A model generated the notes under the pieces. That model was not told where the DNA came from and did no database searches. It saw only the letters and a program-made list of their open reading frames with translations. Positions 37,098 to 45,088 of a stretch of DNA of 64,000 nucleotides are shown here, one piece after another. The position numbers were made by a program, and so were the translations under genes. Every line of letters begins with the position of its first letter. Position 1 is the stretch's first letter. Source of the DNA: Acidobacteriota bacterium (GTDB lineage Bacteria; Acidobacteriota; Vicinamibacteria; Vicinamibacterales; SCN-69-37). The stretch is taken from assembly GCA_003242705.1 (NCBI GenBank), contig QGVF01000003.1, positions 1-64,000 of the forward strand, written 5' to 3'.

Positions 37098-38595
37098 GTC
37101 GGACGCGCCTCACGCGCGCGATCCGTTCGTGCAGAAACGCGCGTTCGGTCGCGCGCAGGAATCCTGAAATCCAGATCAGTCCGGTGAACACCACTACGAC
37201 CGTCGTCCCGCGGACGAGCAGGCCGGCCAGCGGCGGCATCTCGGGCAGCCAGCGCGCGGCGGCGGCCGCCACGACGCCGGCGGCGACGATCCGGAAAATG
37301 CGGCCCCACTCGTAGTCGATCGGGTAGAAGCGCCGCGCGAAGATATAGGCCACCGAAGCCTGCACGACGTAGGCGGTCAGCAGTGCCAGCGCCGCACCGG
37401 TCACGCCGAGCGTCGGCATCAGCAGAAACCCGGCGGACAGTCCCGTCGTCGCGGCGGCAATGGTCGCGACCGGGTAGAACTCCGTCCGGCTGGTGAGGTT
37501 CAGCCCGATCGACGTGAGCAGGTAGAGGCCCTGGAAGGCGAGCGCCAGCGCCACGATCGGCAGGACGTTCACGGCCGGCAGGTAATCGGGGGTCAGCATG
37601 ACGAGCACGACATCACGCGCGACGGCGCTCGTCCCGGCCACGAGCAGCACGAGCACCGCTGCGGCATAGGTCGTCATCCGGCTCAGCGTGTGGCGGCCAT
37701 CAGGCCGCCGCGCCGCGTCGTAGTAGAAGGGCGCCCAGGCTGTTTCGAAGGCACTCATGAAGAACTTCACCGCCGTGCCGAGCGTGAAGGCGTTCTGGTA
37801 GACGCCGAGCTGCGCCTGCGGGATGTAGGCCGACAGCAGCAGCTTGTTGCCGCCCTCGAGGGCCTGCTGCGCCAGTCCGTGGGGCACGCGCGGCAGGCCG
37901 AATCGCAGCACGACGCGCAGTTCATCCGGCGAGAACGCTTTCCGCAGGTACGGCCGGAACCAGGGCAGCAGCAGCGGCACGAGCACGAGCGTGACGATCA
38001 GGTCGGCCGCGTACATGCCGGTGACGCCCAGGCCCATCCCGATGACGAGCACGATCCGGAGGATGAGCGTGCCGACACTCCGGGCGAACGCAAAGGCACT
38101 GTAGGTGGCCGCCTGGTTGCGCAGTCGCATCACGTGGAACGGGATGAACGTGAGCGACATGCCGTAGGTGTTCACGAGCATCAGCCGGAGCGGAACAACG
38201 TACTGCGGATCGTCGAACAGCAGCCCGCTCAGCCACGGCGCGAGCAGCCAGAGCAGGCCGAAGAAGACGAAGCCCGTCGCGGCGAGAAACCAGGCGATCG
38301 TGCTGGCGAGCACCGGGACCTGCTCGCCGCGGTCGTGGTAGTAGCGCATGAACGCGCCGTCGAGGCCGAGGCGCGAAATGACGCGGCAGAAGGCCTCGAG
38401 CGCGATCAGGATCGCGAGCGCACCGTAGTCGACACTCGTGAGGAAGCCGCCCTTGACATAGACGGCCAGCAGCCCGAAGTTGACGAGCTGGATGGCCGCG
38501 TCGCCCGCGCCGTAGATCGCGACGCCGGTGCCGAGGTGCTTCAGCCGTTCGCGCAAGGTCAGGGCCTGCCCAGCCGCAGCACGCCGAGGAAGCAC
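37078..38595 (-). CDS. Wzx-like polysaccharide flippase
   Basis: 505 aa from GTG 38595. That start overlaps the methyltransferase by 37 bases; a TTG at 38556, two bases past the methyltransferase stop and preceded by GGGCAGG, is a credible alternative that removes 13 residues. About 12-14 membrane helices of the MOP/MATE-like oligosaccharide flippase family, starting LGTGVAIYGAGDAAIQLVNFGL and with SVDYGALAILIAL. Wzx proteins move lipid-linked repeat units from the cytoplasmic to the outer face. No Wzy polymerase or initiating transferase is recognisable in the window. Confidence 0.85.
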   Translation of the reverse strand: MLPRRAAAGQALTLRERLKHLGTGVAIYGAGDAAIQLVNFGLLAVYVKGGFLTSVDYGALAILIALEAFCRVISRLGLDGAFMRYYHDRGEQVPVLASTIAWFLAATGFVFFGLLWLLAPWLSGLLFDDPQYVVPLRLMLVNTYGMSLTFIPFHVMRLRNQAATYSAFAFARSVGTLILRIVLVIGMGLGVTGMYAADLIVTLVLVPLLLPWFRPYLRKAFSPDELRVVLRFGLPRVPHGLAQQALEGGNKLLLSAYIPQAQLGVYQNAFTLGTAVKFFMSAFETAWAPFYYDAARRPDGRHTLSRMTTYAAAVLVLLVAGTSAVARDVVLVMLTPDYLPAVNVLPIVALALAFQGLYLLTSIGLNLTSRTEFYPVATIAAATTGLSAGFLLMPTLGVTGAALALLTAYVVQASVAYIFARRFYPIDYEWGRIFRIVAAGVVAAAAARWLPEMPPLAGLLVRGTTVVVVFTGLIWISGFLRATERAFLHERIARVRRVRREAGRA

Positions 38596-39269
38596 CAGCC
38601 CGGCACCGGCAGCAGCCGCGTCAGCAGCCGGTGAAGCGGCAGCAGCCTGGCCGGGTGCCGGCGGATCAGCCGGGTGAGCAGCGGCACCGTCGGGAAGATG
38701 CCCGAGACGTCAATCACTCGGAATCCGGCCTGCCGGGCGAGCGTGACGTAGTCGGCGAGCGGGCGGTCGCCGGGATGCTTGAGCGGGCTGGCCGTGCGGA
38801 TGAGACGTCCGGTCAGCGCGAAGTGCACCCGCGACTGCAGGTGCGCGAGATTGGGAACGGTCACGAACAGTTCCCCGCCGGGAGCCAGCACCCGGAAGAG
38901 CTCGGCCAGCGCCTGTGGCTGCTCCTCGAACGACAGATGCTCGAGCACGTCGAGGCACAGCGCGTGGCTGAACGTCCCGTCGGCGTATGGCAGCGCGGTC
39001 AGCGACGCACGCCGGACGTACGCCGAGCTGTAGTTCGGATCGATGCCTTCGATCTGCAGCCGCGACCGGAACTCGTCGACGAGCACGCCTTCGCCGCAGC
39101 CCGCGTCGAGCACCCGCGCGTCGGCCGGCAGCGCGCCCAGGAAGGCGCGCACGCGCTCGAGCTTGGCCAGGTACGTCGGATAGAACTCCCAGTCGGGCGA
39201 GAGCTCGCGGTGATAGTCGCCGCGCGCGGCGTACTCTCCCGTCCTCGAGACGGCGGCAGGCCGGGACAT
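38559..39269 (-). CDS. Class I SAM-dependent methyltransferase
   Basis: 236 aa from the ATG at 39269; a longer frame adds an Arg/Cys-rich stretch that does not look real. SAM motif I ARVLDAGCGEGVLVDEF, motif with FSHALCLDVLEHLSFEE, and LAPGGELFVTVPN, the type-11/12 layout. The C-terminus has two amphipathic or hydrophobic stretches (about 190-235). Probably methylates a sugar of the exported glycan. Upstream of the flippase and 31 bases after the STN-domain gene. Confidence 0.84.
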   Translation of the reverse strand: MSRPAAVSRTGEYAARGDYHRELSPDWEFYPTYLAKLERVRAFLGALPADARVLDAGCGEGVLVDEFRSRLQIEGIDPNYSSAYVRRASLTALPYADGTFSHALCLDVLEHLSFEEQPQALAELFRVLAPGGELFVTVPNLAHLQSRVHFALTGRLIRTASPLKHPGDRPLADYVTLARQAGFRVIDVSGIFPTVPLLTRLIRRHPARLLPLHRLLTRLLPVPGWCFLGVLRLGRP

Positions 39270-39300
39270 GCGGCGAATTGTACTTCGTCGGGCCGGGCGT

Positions 39301-40080
39301 TCACTCCCCGGGCTGCACGGGGACGATCGGCACGATGGTCCCGCCCGACGGCAGCGGAGGCGGCGGCACACCGTAGGTCTGCGGCGTGACGACAGGTGCC
39401 TGACCGGGCGTGGGCATCGAGGGGGGCGGCGGCGTCACCGCGCCGGGGGCAGCCGTCGGCGCGCCCGTTGCCGGCGCCGGTACGGCGGCCGGTGTGCGGG
39501 CGAAGGGGTTGTCGGTTCGCGATCCGAAAGGTGACCGGCCGGGCGTCTGATCCGTCTGAGCGGGCGTCGACGCGACCGGCGGCTCGAACGAGTCGCGCGC
39601 GGCCGGCACGATCGGCAGCACCGGCGGAATCTCGTCGTCGGGCGACCCGGCCGTGGGCAGCGGCGACATCGACGTCTGTGGCGACGGGACGTACGCGCCT
39701 TCGACGGCGTGGCTCGTCGCAAGGATGTAGATGGCGCCGTAGTCGGAGATCGTCCGGCGATCGGCCGGCTTCGGCGTGAGCACGTAGCCGGCGGCCTGGC
39801 GGAGCAGCGACTGGAGCACCGTTCGCTGCGCCGCCCGCTCGAACTGCAGCGGGACCATGATGGCCCCGCCGGGCAGCTGGGCCGCGTTGATCACTTCGCA
39901 GCCGCACTGCTGCTGCCAGGCCTGCAGGATGTCGCGGGCGCTGACGTTCTGCGCGGCGAGGCTCACGGTGCCGTCCTCATGAAACGTCAGCTCGAGCCGA
40001 CGTTCCGGCAGCGCCTGCGCCGCGGCGGTCGCGGCGGTCAGGCCGACGACGAACAGGCTGGCCGCAACGAGCGTTCTCAT
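39301..40080 (-). CDS. Exported STN-like domain protein with Pro-rich tail
   Basis: 259 aa, ATG at 40080 with GGGAG six bases upstream. Signal peptide MRTLVAASLFVVGLTAATAAAQA. Residues about 27-100 (LELTFHEDGTVSLAAQNVSARDILQAWQQQCGCEV) resemble the STN/secretin short N-domain found at the front of secretins and TonB receptors, with a Cys-x-Cys. The remaining 150 residues are low-complexity, rich in Pro, Thr and Ala (for example PPPPSMPTPGQ), with no fold visible. It is a periplasmic protein of unknown role, in the middle of the glycan operon; a link to an export pore is inference. Confidence 0.65.
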   Translation of the reverse strand: MRTLVAASLFVVGLTAATAAAQALPERRLELTFHEDGTVSLAAQNVSARDILQAWQQQCGCEVINAAQLPGGAIMVPLQFERAAQRTVLQSLLRQAAGYVLTPKPADRRTISDYGAIYILATSHAVEGAYVPSPQTSMSPLPTAGSPDDEIPPVLPIVPAARDSFEPPVASTPAQTDQTPGRSPFGSRTDNPFARTPAAVPAPATGAPTAAPGAVTPPPPSMPTPGQAPVVTPQTYGVPPPPLPSGGTIVPIVPVQPGE

Positions 40081-40111
40081 GGTGAGCTCCCTCGTGCCGT
40101 GTCGAGCCGCC

Positions 40112-41059
40112 CTACAGAAGCCTCCTGACCCAGAGCGGCGAGTCCTTCTTCGGCAGATCGCACGAGCGGCAGATTTCGGGGCCGCCGCTCTCGAGGTGCT
40201 GTCGCCGGGCCGCGCGGTAGAGCGGGGAGTTCCAGACCTCGACGATTGTCGACGTGCGGAGGTCGCCCAGCACGTTGCGGCCGTCGAAGTCGGCGCAGCA
40301 GAGCGACACGCGACCATCCCAGAGCACCGTGAACGTCTGCCAGAGCCGGTAGCACGGGTACCGCACGTCGGACTGCGTGTGGAGCGTGCCGGCCCAGTTG
40401 TGCAGGTCGGTGATGTGGATCTTGTCGGCGATGCGGCTCCACTCTTCGATGAACCGCCGCTCCTCGTCCGAATTGTTCTGACGGACGAACGAGAGGATCA
40501 GCCGTGGCCGCCGCCGGCCGGCCTCCCCGCGGAGCCGGTGCAGCGTGCGGATGTTGCCGATGACCGTGTCGTAGTCCAGATGGACGCGCGTGCGCTCGAA
40601 GACTTCCTTGCCCGAGGCGTCGACGCTGATGTTGATGGCGTCGAGCCCGGCATCGATCAGCTCCCGGGCCAGGTCGGCCGTCAGCAGCGAGCCGTTGCTG
40701 ATCATGCCGACTTCCTGGATGCCGCGCTCCTTCGCGTAGCGGACTTTCGCGGCGATCTGCCGGTCGAGCAGGGCCTCGCCGTAGTTGTGCAGCCGGACAT
40801 GCGTGATGCCGAGCTCGGCGCACTGGTCGACGATCCGCCGGAACAGATCGAATGCCATCACGCCCTGCCGCCGGTGCATCTCGTCGCGCGGGCAGAAGAC
40901 GCACTTGGCGTTGCAGAGGTTCGTGCTCTCAATCTGGACGATGTCAGGCAGGCGGGGAGCCCGGTCGCGCCCGGTCGCCAGCATGAGCCGGCGGACCGTC
41001 TTCGCGTTGCTGGCGAGCAGCTGCTCGGCTGCGCGTCGTGCGTGCCGGGTGATGGCCAC
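40112..41059 (-). CDS. SPASM-domain radical SAM protein
   Basis: 315 aa. Radical SAM cysteines C49-x3-C53-x2-C56 in TNLCNAKCVFCPRDE; LHNYGEALL and MISNGSLL are standard core pieces. The C-terminal SPASM region holds YPCYRLW, VSLCCADFDGR and CRSCDLP. This is the short, one-domain type often encoded with surface polysaccharide genes. Seven bases separate it from the epimerase upstream, so the two are co-transcribed and may both tailor a nucleotide sugar or lipid-linked sugar. Reaction unknown. Confidence 0.85.
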   Translation of the reverse strand: MAITRHARRAAEQLLASNAKTVRRLMLATGRDRAPRLPDIVQIESTNLCNAKCVFCPRDEMHRRQGVMAFDLFRRIVDQCAELGITHVRLHNYGEALLDRQIAAKVRYAKERGIQEVGMISNGSLLTADLARELIDAGLDAINISVDASGKEVFERTRVHLDYDTVIGNIRTLHRLRGEAGRRRPRLILSFVRQNNSDEERRFIEEWSRIADKIHITDLHNWAGTLHTQSDVRYPCYRLWQTFTVLWDGRVSLCCADFDGRNVLGDLRTSTIVEVWNSPLYRAARRQHLESGGPEICRSCDLPKKDSPLWVRRLL

Positions 41060-41066
41060 CGGCTGA

Positions 41067-42050
41067 TTATCGCCGATCCGCGACGGCGATGTCGGCCCGG
41101 ACCGACGCGATGACCCGCTCGAGGATTTCGTCGAGTCCCACCGTCGGCCGGTAGCCGATGAGCGCGTGAATCTTCTCGATCGAGGGCACGCGCCGCGGCA
41201 TGTCCTCGAAACCGGCCTCGTAGGCCTCGTCGTAGGGGATGCGGACGATGGGCGACCGGCTGCCGGTCTTGGCCCTGACGCGCTCGGCCAGCTCGCCGAT
41301 CGAGACTTCCTCGGTGTTCCCGATGTTCAGCACCTGGCCCACGGCTGCGGGCGTCGTCATCAGCCGGCTCAGCGCATCGACGACGTCGCCCACGTAGGTG
41401 AACGATCGGGTCTGGGTGCCATCGCCGTACACGGTGATCGGCTCGCCGGCGAGCGCCTGGCGGACGAACGTGGGGATCACCATCCCGTACCGGCCGGTCT
41501 GCCGCGGACCGACCGTGTTGAACAGCCGGACGATGATCACCGGCAGCCTGCGTTCGCGGTAGTAGGCCAGGGCGAGGAACTCGTCGATGGCCTTGCTGCA
41601 GGCGTAGGCCCAGCGGTGCTTGAACGTCGGTCCGAGGACGAGGTCGGCATCCTCGCGGAACGGCACGGTGGCGCTTTTGCCGTACACCTCCGACGTCGAG
41701 AACACCACGACCAGCTTGCCCTTCTTGGCCGCCTGCGTCAGCACCACCTCCGTGCCATGCACGTTGGTGTGAATCGTCCGCGTCGGGGCCTCGACGATGA
41801 GCTTGACGCCCACCGCGGCCGCCAGGTGAAAGACCACGTCGGCCTGATCGATCAGTTCGGCCATCAGCCGCTCGTTCATCACCGTGTCGATGACGTAGCT
41901 GAACGCCGGGTTGCTGCGCAGGTGGCTGATGTTGTCGAACGAGCCGGTCGACAGATCGTCGACGATCGACACCGCGTGCCCCTGGGCGAGCAGGAGTTCG
42001 GCGAGATGGGAGCCGATGAAGCCGGCGCCGCCGGTGAGCAGTACCCTCAT
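41067..42050 (-). CDS. NAD-dependent nucleotide-sugar epimerase/dehydratase
   Basis: 327 aa from the ATG at 42050 with GAGG nine bases upstream. Extended SDR: NAD loop LLTGGAGFIGSH (6-15), D31-D32 at the end of strand 2, STSEVYG, and Y149-x3-K153 in WAYACSKAIDEF; NTVGPRQTGRYGMVIP binds the nucleotide sugar. Closest in look to UDP-glucose 4-epimerase/UDP-glucuronate decarboxylase-type enzymes; the exact sugar cannot be read. It makes a sugar donor in the cytoplasm for the neighbouring glycosyltransferases. Confidence 0.88.
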   Translation of the reverse strand: MRVLLTGGAGFIGSHLAELLLAQGHAVSIVDDLSTGSFDNISHLRSNPAFSYVIDTVMNERLMAELIDQADVVFHLAAAVGVKLIVEAPTRTIHTNVHGTEVVLTQAAKKGKLVVVFSTSEVYGKSATVPFREDADLVLGPTFKHRWAYACSKAIDEFLALAYYRERRLPVIIVRLFNTVGPRQTGRYGMVIPTFVRQALAGEPITVYGDGTQTRSFTYVGDVVDALSRLMTTPAAVGQVLNIGNTEEVSIGELAERVRAKTGSRSPIVRIPYDEAYEAGFEDMPRRVPSIEKIHALIGYRPTVGLDEILERVIASVRADIAVADRR

Positions 42051-42082
42051 GCGGAAAGACCTCGGTCCGGACTGCGCGATCG

Positions 42083-43891
42083 TCACGATCGACCGGCGCG
42101 GCCGGCGGCCGTGGCGAGGATGGCCGAGACGGCCCGCTGCGCGGCATCGCCCGCGGCTTCCATCCCGTTGGCCGCCGCAAAGGCCCGGCCGCGCGCCGCA
42201 AGCCCGTCACGAGCCGTCCGATCATACAGGAGGCGCTGCAGCGCCGCGCCAGTCTCCTCGTCGGCGGTCGCGCCCGCCATGACACCGGCGTCGACGAAGG
42301 GGCTCAGGTTGTTCGGCAGTCCGACGACCAGCGCCGGTATCCCGAGCACGAGCGCATCGACGGCGACCGTCGAATTCATGGTGACGAGCAGATCGGCGGC
42401 GGCGAGCAGCCGGCCGAGATCCGCGTCGGCGGGCAACACCGTAATCGGGCCTGTCGCGCCCGCCCGCTCGTACGGGTCGGCCGTTTCGGCCGGATGCGGC
42501 TTGATGATCAGCCGGACGCCCGGGCGCGATCGGACCGCGTCGAACAGCGCCGGCAGGTGCGGACCGATTTCGCTGGCCTTGGCCGCCAGCACCACGAGCG
42601 CGTCGTCGGTGCCGACACCGAGCTCGCGGCGGATGGCGGGCCGCTCGTTCGCGAGCGTGGTTACGCGCGCCGCGAGCGCGTCGCGCCTGGCACTGCCGGT
42701 CACCACGAGGGCGTCGGGCGGGAAGTGTCCCATGCGCATCAGCGTGTCGGCCGCATGTCCATCGAACAACAGCGTCCGCGTGGGGTGGGGAAATCCCGGC
42801 GTCTCGCCGAGCGGCGTCATTTCGTCGGGCTCGTGCTGGTAGTTGAGCCAGTGCCGGTAGATGAACCCGTGCTGCAGGCCGACCGAGGGAATGCCAAGTC
42901 GCCGGGCCTCGAGCACGAGCGCACGTCCCCATCCGCCGGCCTCGGCATAGGTCACGATGACGTCGGGCCGCAGCGAGCGGAGCGCGGCACGTGCTTCGTC
43001 CATCGCACGCGCCGACCAGGTCCACTGCACGCGCGCCGCGTCCACCAGCTCGGGTTCGAGCACCGGCCACAGGTCGTACTCGCCGATCCGCGCCGCTTCG
43101 CGAATCGCCTCGCCCGTGGTCAGTTCGGCGGCCAGTCGATCACGGTCGGTCCAGAGGGCGAGCGATTCGGCGAGTGTCGCTCGCGGAGCGAAGGCTTCGA
43201 TCGGGGCGATGGGCGGCCGCCGGCCGACGAGCGGATCCCACCAGCGCCGGGCGCGGAAGCTCCGGTGCGGGCCGAGGCCGACGAGCTGCAACCCTCCCGC
43301 CGGCAGCTCGTCCCGCAGCGCGTCGAGCACGTCGCCGATGTAGCTTTCGCGCGGGTCGTCGGGCCGTTCGCCGCGCCAGAACGCGGTGTGCACGAACGCC
43401 GCGACGCGCGCCGCCCCGGCAACGGCCCGGCGCGCCGGACGCAGCCGCGACAGCAGCGCCGACACGCCGACGAGCAGGCCCTTGTCGACCCCTCGGCGCG
43501 GTGAGCCTTCCAGCCGGACCTCGACAGGCAGCCGGCGCGCGGCAGCGAAAGCGCGCGCCGCGGCGGCTGACGCCGGATTCGTCACGGCTACTTCGAGACG
43601 CGCCGGCGCATGTGCGGCGACGGCCTGCTCCAGCAGGACGATGGTCTCGAGCGCCTGCTCGAGGCGGCGCATCTTGTGAAGGTAGATTTCTGTGAACCAC
43701 CACAGCGAGTCGCCGCGGTAGGTAAAGCGTTCGCGCATCGTACGGCCGTCGTACGGGACGAGACGCAGACGCTTGATCCAGCGGTTGGCGTCGGTGCGGA
43801 TGCGATCCCTGAGGGCGGGTGTCAGCAGACGGTCGACCGCAGCCGTGCCGCGGGCGCCGCCGGCACCGACGGGGACGATCGACCTGATCAT
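42083..43891 (-). CDS. Large GT-B-like protein of the surface-glycan cluster (function unassigned)
   Basis: 602 aa from the ATG at 43891 (ATGA overlap with the GT9 stop). Upstream extensions in the same frame are shadows. The C-terminal 300 residues look like a GT-B donor domain (VTYAEAGGWGRALVLEARRLGIPSVGLQHGF, VTGSARRDAL, KPHPAETADPYERAG, AADLLVTMNSTVAVDALVLGIPALVVG), a pattern shared with CDP-glycerol/KpsC-type and UDP-GlcNAc 2-epimerase-like enzymes. The N-terminal 250 residues are unlike anything I recognise (MRERFTYRGDSLWWFTEIYLHKMRRLEQA). Probably transfers a sugar or sugar acid; no specific reaction is claimed. Confidence 0.6.
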   Translation of the reverse strand: MIRSIVPVGAGGARGTAAVDRLLTPALRDRIRTDANRWIKRLRLVPYDGRTMRERFTYRGDSLWWFTEIYLHKMRRLEQALETIVLLEQAVAAHAPARLEVAVTNPASAAAARAFAAARRLPVEVRLEGSPRRGVDKGLLVGVSALLSRLRPARRAVAGAARVAAFVHTAFWRGERPDDPRESYIGDVLDALRDELPAGGLQLVGLGPHRSFRARRWWDPLVGRRPPIAPIEAFAPRATLAESLALWTDRDRLAAELTTGEAIREAARIGEYDLWPVLEPELVDAARVQWTWSARAMDEARAALRSLRPDVIVTYAEAGGWGRALVLEARRLGIPSVGLQHGFIYRHWLNYQHEPDEMTPLGETPGFPHPTRTLLFDGHAADTLMRMGHFPPDALVVTGSARRDALAARVTTLANERPAIRRELGVGTDDALVVLAAKASEIGPHLPALFDAVRSRPGVRLIIKPHPAETADPYERAGATGPITVLPADADLGRLLAAADLLVTMNSTVAVDALVLGIPALVVGLPNNLSPFVDAGVMAGATADEETGAALQRLLYDRTARDGLAARGRAFAAANGMEAAGDAAQRAVSAILATAAGRAGRS

Positions 43892-45081
43892 GAAGCTGTC
43901 ACGGTCCGCATGACCGGCCGGCGATCGGCGAGCAGCGTCAGGGCGGCATCCACCACACGGTCGGACGTAATCGCGTCCATGCAGTCGGGGACGTGGCCGC
44001 GGCAGCGGACCGGAGGCAGGCGGACCAGGCCGCACGGGCTGCAGGGAAGGTCGGCGCGAAGGATCCGCTCCTGCGTGGCGCGCGGACCGTAGCGGGCGGG
44101 ATCGGACGGGCCGAACAGCGCGACGACCGGCACATCGACGGCCGCTGCCAGATGCATGGGGCCGGTATCGCCGGTGACGAGCACGTCGAGACGGCTGAGC
44201 GCTGCGGCCGTGTCGGGCAGGTCGAGCTCGCCCGCCAGCACGACGACCGGCACGCCGGTGAGCGCAGCCGCGACTTCGTCGGTCATCGTCCGGTCGCTGG
44301 CGCTGCCCGTCAGGACAATCGAGCCGCCGGTGGCCGCAGCGAGGCGGCGGGCAACTTCGGCAAACCGGTCCAGGTGCCACTGTTTCGACGGCCGGCCGCC
44401 GCTGACGTGAACGCCCACCAGTGGCCGCGCGAGTCCGGCCAGGCGCGAGTCGACGCGCGGCGATGCCGGCGGCGCCAGGCGGCGCAGCACCGTCGCGATG
44501 TCGCCCACGAGCCGGCCGTCGTCGTCGGCCGCCACGCGCACGAGACGTTGCGCGTTGTCGGCCACGTGGCGCGACGGATCGAAGGCGATGGCGCGCGTGA
44601 GCAGCGGCGCGCCGCCGCCGGTCGAGAAGCCGACACGCATGGGCGCGCCACTGAGCCAGGCGAGGAAGTTGCTGCGGATGTCGGGCTCGAAGTTGATGAC
44701 CAGATCGTAGTTCCGGTCGGGCCACCGGCGCGCGGCCCGCACGATGGCGGACCACGAGGTCGGGCGTTCGCCGCGCGACAGCCACGGCACGTCCACCTCG
44801 TGGATCGTCGTGATGCCGGGCACGAGCCGCGCGAGTGACGCGTTCCAGCTGCCGACGGCGAGGTCGAGTTCGGCATGGGGCCACGCACCGCGCACCTGCG
44901 CGAGGGCGTCGAGCGTCATCAGCAGGTCGCCGATTCGCTCCAGCCGCAGCACGAGAATGCGCCGGATCGGCTGTCGCCGCTGCGGCAGCCAGCCGATGGG
45001 CGCGAGGCACAGGTCGGCGGCGCGGACGAGCAGGCGCTGGCGCCACGTGCCGAGCTGCGGAGTGGCTTTCATCTGCGGCAT
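43888..45081 (-). CDS. GT9 (heptosyltransferase-like) glycosyltransferase
   Basis: 397 aa, ATG at 45081. GT-B fold of family 9: RILVLRLERIGDLLMTLDALAQV at the start, YDLVINFEPDIRSNFLAWLSGAPMRVGF, then VGVHVSGGRPSKQWHLDRFAEVARRL and the donor-site VTGDTGPMHLAAAVDVPVVALFGPSDP. The Cys-rich segment near the end (PCSPCGLVRLPPVRCRGHVPDCMDAI) fits members with structural cysteines. Family members add heptose to lipopolysaccharide core, but GT9 also occurs in other glycans; no heptose synthesis gene is in the window. Confidence 0.88.
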   Translation of the reverse strand: MPQMKATPQLGTWRQRLLVRAADLCLAPIGWLPQRRQPIRRILVLRLERIGDLLMTLDALAQVRGAWPHAELDLAVGSWNASLARLVPGITTIHEVDVPWLSRGERPTSWSAIVRAARRWPDRNYDLVINFEPDIRSNFLAWLSGAPMRVGFSTGGGAPLLTRAIAFDPSRHVADNAQRLVRVAADDDGRLVGDIATVLRRLAPPASPRVDSRLAGLARPLVGVHVSGGRPSKQWHLDRFAEVARRLAAATGGSIVLTGSASDRTMTDEVAAALTGVPVVVLAGELDLPDTAAALSRLDVLVTGDTGPMHLAAAVDVPVVALFGPSDPARYGPRATQERILRADLPCSPCGLVRLPPVRCRGHVPDCMDAITSDRVVDAALTLLADRRPVMRTVTAS

Positions 45082-45088
45082 TGCCGGG

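Noticed and set aside
42083-45046. Much longer version (about 987 residues) of the GT-B-like gene
   Set aside because: The extra N-terminal part lies over the GT9 gene in another frame and is Arg/Ala/Pro-rich. The ATGA overlap at 43891 gives a natural start.
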